Positions 20,063 to 20,409 of a stretch of DNA of 20,409 nt are shown piece by piece. The position numbers were made by a program, and so were the translations under genes. Position 1 is the first letter of the stretch. Every line of letters starts with the position of its first letter. The notes beneath the pieces are model-generated. The model ran no database searches and was not told the origin of the DNA. It saw only the letters and a list, made by a program, of their open reading frames with translations. Source of the DNA: DASSKA01 sp035690905 (GTDB taxonomy: Bacteria > Actinomycetota > Actinomycetes > Propionibacteriales > Nocardioidaceae); NCBI GenBank assembly GCA_035690905.1, contig DASSKA010000191.1, positions 1-20,409 on the forward strand, in the 5' to 3' direction.

Positions 20063-20409
20063 TCAGTGGCCCGGCCCGGCGCACTCCGCTTCCGGCTCGG
20101 GCACCGGCTTGCGCCGCGGTCGCTCGGCGCTGATCACGATCGCCACCGCGAGCACCACGATCCCGCCGCCGACCACGACGGCACCGGTGACCGGCTCGGA
20201 GAGGATCAGCGCGCCGAGGAACACCGCGGCGAGCAGCGGGATCTCGCCGGCGTCCTTGCCGTGCCCGGCCAGCACCAGGAACGCCAGGCCGCCGAAGCCG
20301 AGCAGCACCCCGAACACGCTGAGCCGGTGCGGCCGGTCGCCGGACAGCAGCCGGAAGACGGTGATCATCAGCGGGGTCACCGCGATCAGCAGCGCGGTGA
20401 TGCCCGACG
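20063..20409 (-). CDS. EamA/DMT-family transporter, C-terminal part, apparently internally shortened (partial)
   Basis: The frame enters from the window edge and ends at the TGA at 20063-20065; the start lies beyond base 20409. The visible 115 codons begin like the end of a first EamA domain (GITALLIAVTPLMITVFRLL, SGDRPHRLSVFGVLLGFGGL). After AGHGKDAGEI they pass straight into what looks like the end of a second EamA domain (PLLAAVFLGALILSEPVTGA, VVVGGGIVVLAVAIVIS). In ordinary members about 100 residues (several helices) lie between these. The frame is intact, so this is either a shortened variant or an in-frame deletion. A basic and then acidic tail ends the protein. Substrates of the family are small metabolites; none can be assigned. 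Confidence 0.7.
   Translation of the reverse strand, partial: SGITALLIAVTPLMITVFRLLSGDRPHRLSVFGVLLGFGGLAFLVLAGHGKDAGEIPLLAAVFLGALILSEPVTGAVVVGGGIVVLAVAIVISAERPRRKPVPEPEAECAGPGH

Noticed and set aside
1..20409. tRNA, rRNA, integrase or transposase genes
   Set aside because: No cloverleaf, rRNA-like sequence or recombinase motif was seen on either strand.

Overview
The window is very GC-rich DNA, with almost every third codon position G or C and frequent GTG starts (plus one TTG). This, and the gene families present, point to a motile high-GC actinobacterium. A Nocardioides-like organism (Propionibacteriales) is my best guess: the aromatic aminotransferase resembles mycobacterial HisC2/Pat, and an interspersed repeat at 6319-6359 looks like one I remember from Nocardioides and related genomes. 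The taxon is inferred, not proven.

Positions 1-11794 are the late part of a flagellar cluster, all on the + strand: tail of an upstream gene (probably fliK), flgD, flgE, then flbD, motA, motB, fliL, then fliM, fliN, fliO, fliP, fliQ, fliR, flhB, then flhA and a small membrane-protein gene. The order is close to the Bacillus fla/che operon, with motAB placed between flbD and fliL and no cheY between fliN and fliO. Many genes overlap by a few bases (TGATG or ATGA), which suggests translational coupling. Three near-identical promoter-like sites with the same geometry (CTCAGGT-N13-GCCGAT at 1645, 4181 and 9380) divide the cluster into transcription units starting at flbD, fliM and flhA. They resemble sigma-28/FliA promoters. 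The products are hook cap and hook (FlgD, FlgE), stator (MotA, MotB, FliL), rotor switch (FliM, FliN) and the type III export gate (FliO, FliP, FliQ, FliR, FlhB, FlhA). FliM has no recognisable N-terminal CheY-binding motif.

Positions 11926-17700 hold metabolic and transport genes: a short HpcH/HpaI-family aldolase, an aromatic aminotransferase (pat/hisC2), and two overlapping ABC exporter half-transporters. The exporter sequences carry complementary degenerate ATP-site residues, as expected of a heterodimer with one weak ATPase site.

Positions 17701-18152 contain no convincing gene but are packed with palindromes, 51-bp tandem repeats and a 12-bp inverted repeat. This is the most unexplained stretch of the window. 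It is followed by an SRPBCC-domain gene on the - strand, a divergent secreted delta-60 repeat (propeller-like) protein, and the 3' end of an EamA-type transporter gene on the - strand that runs off the window and appears internally shortened.
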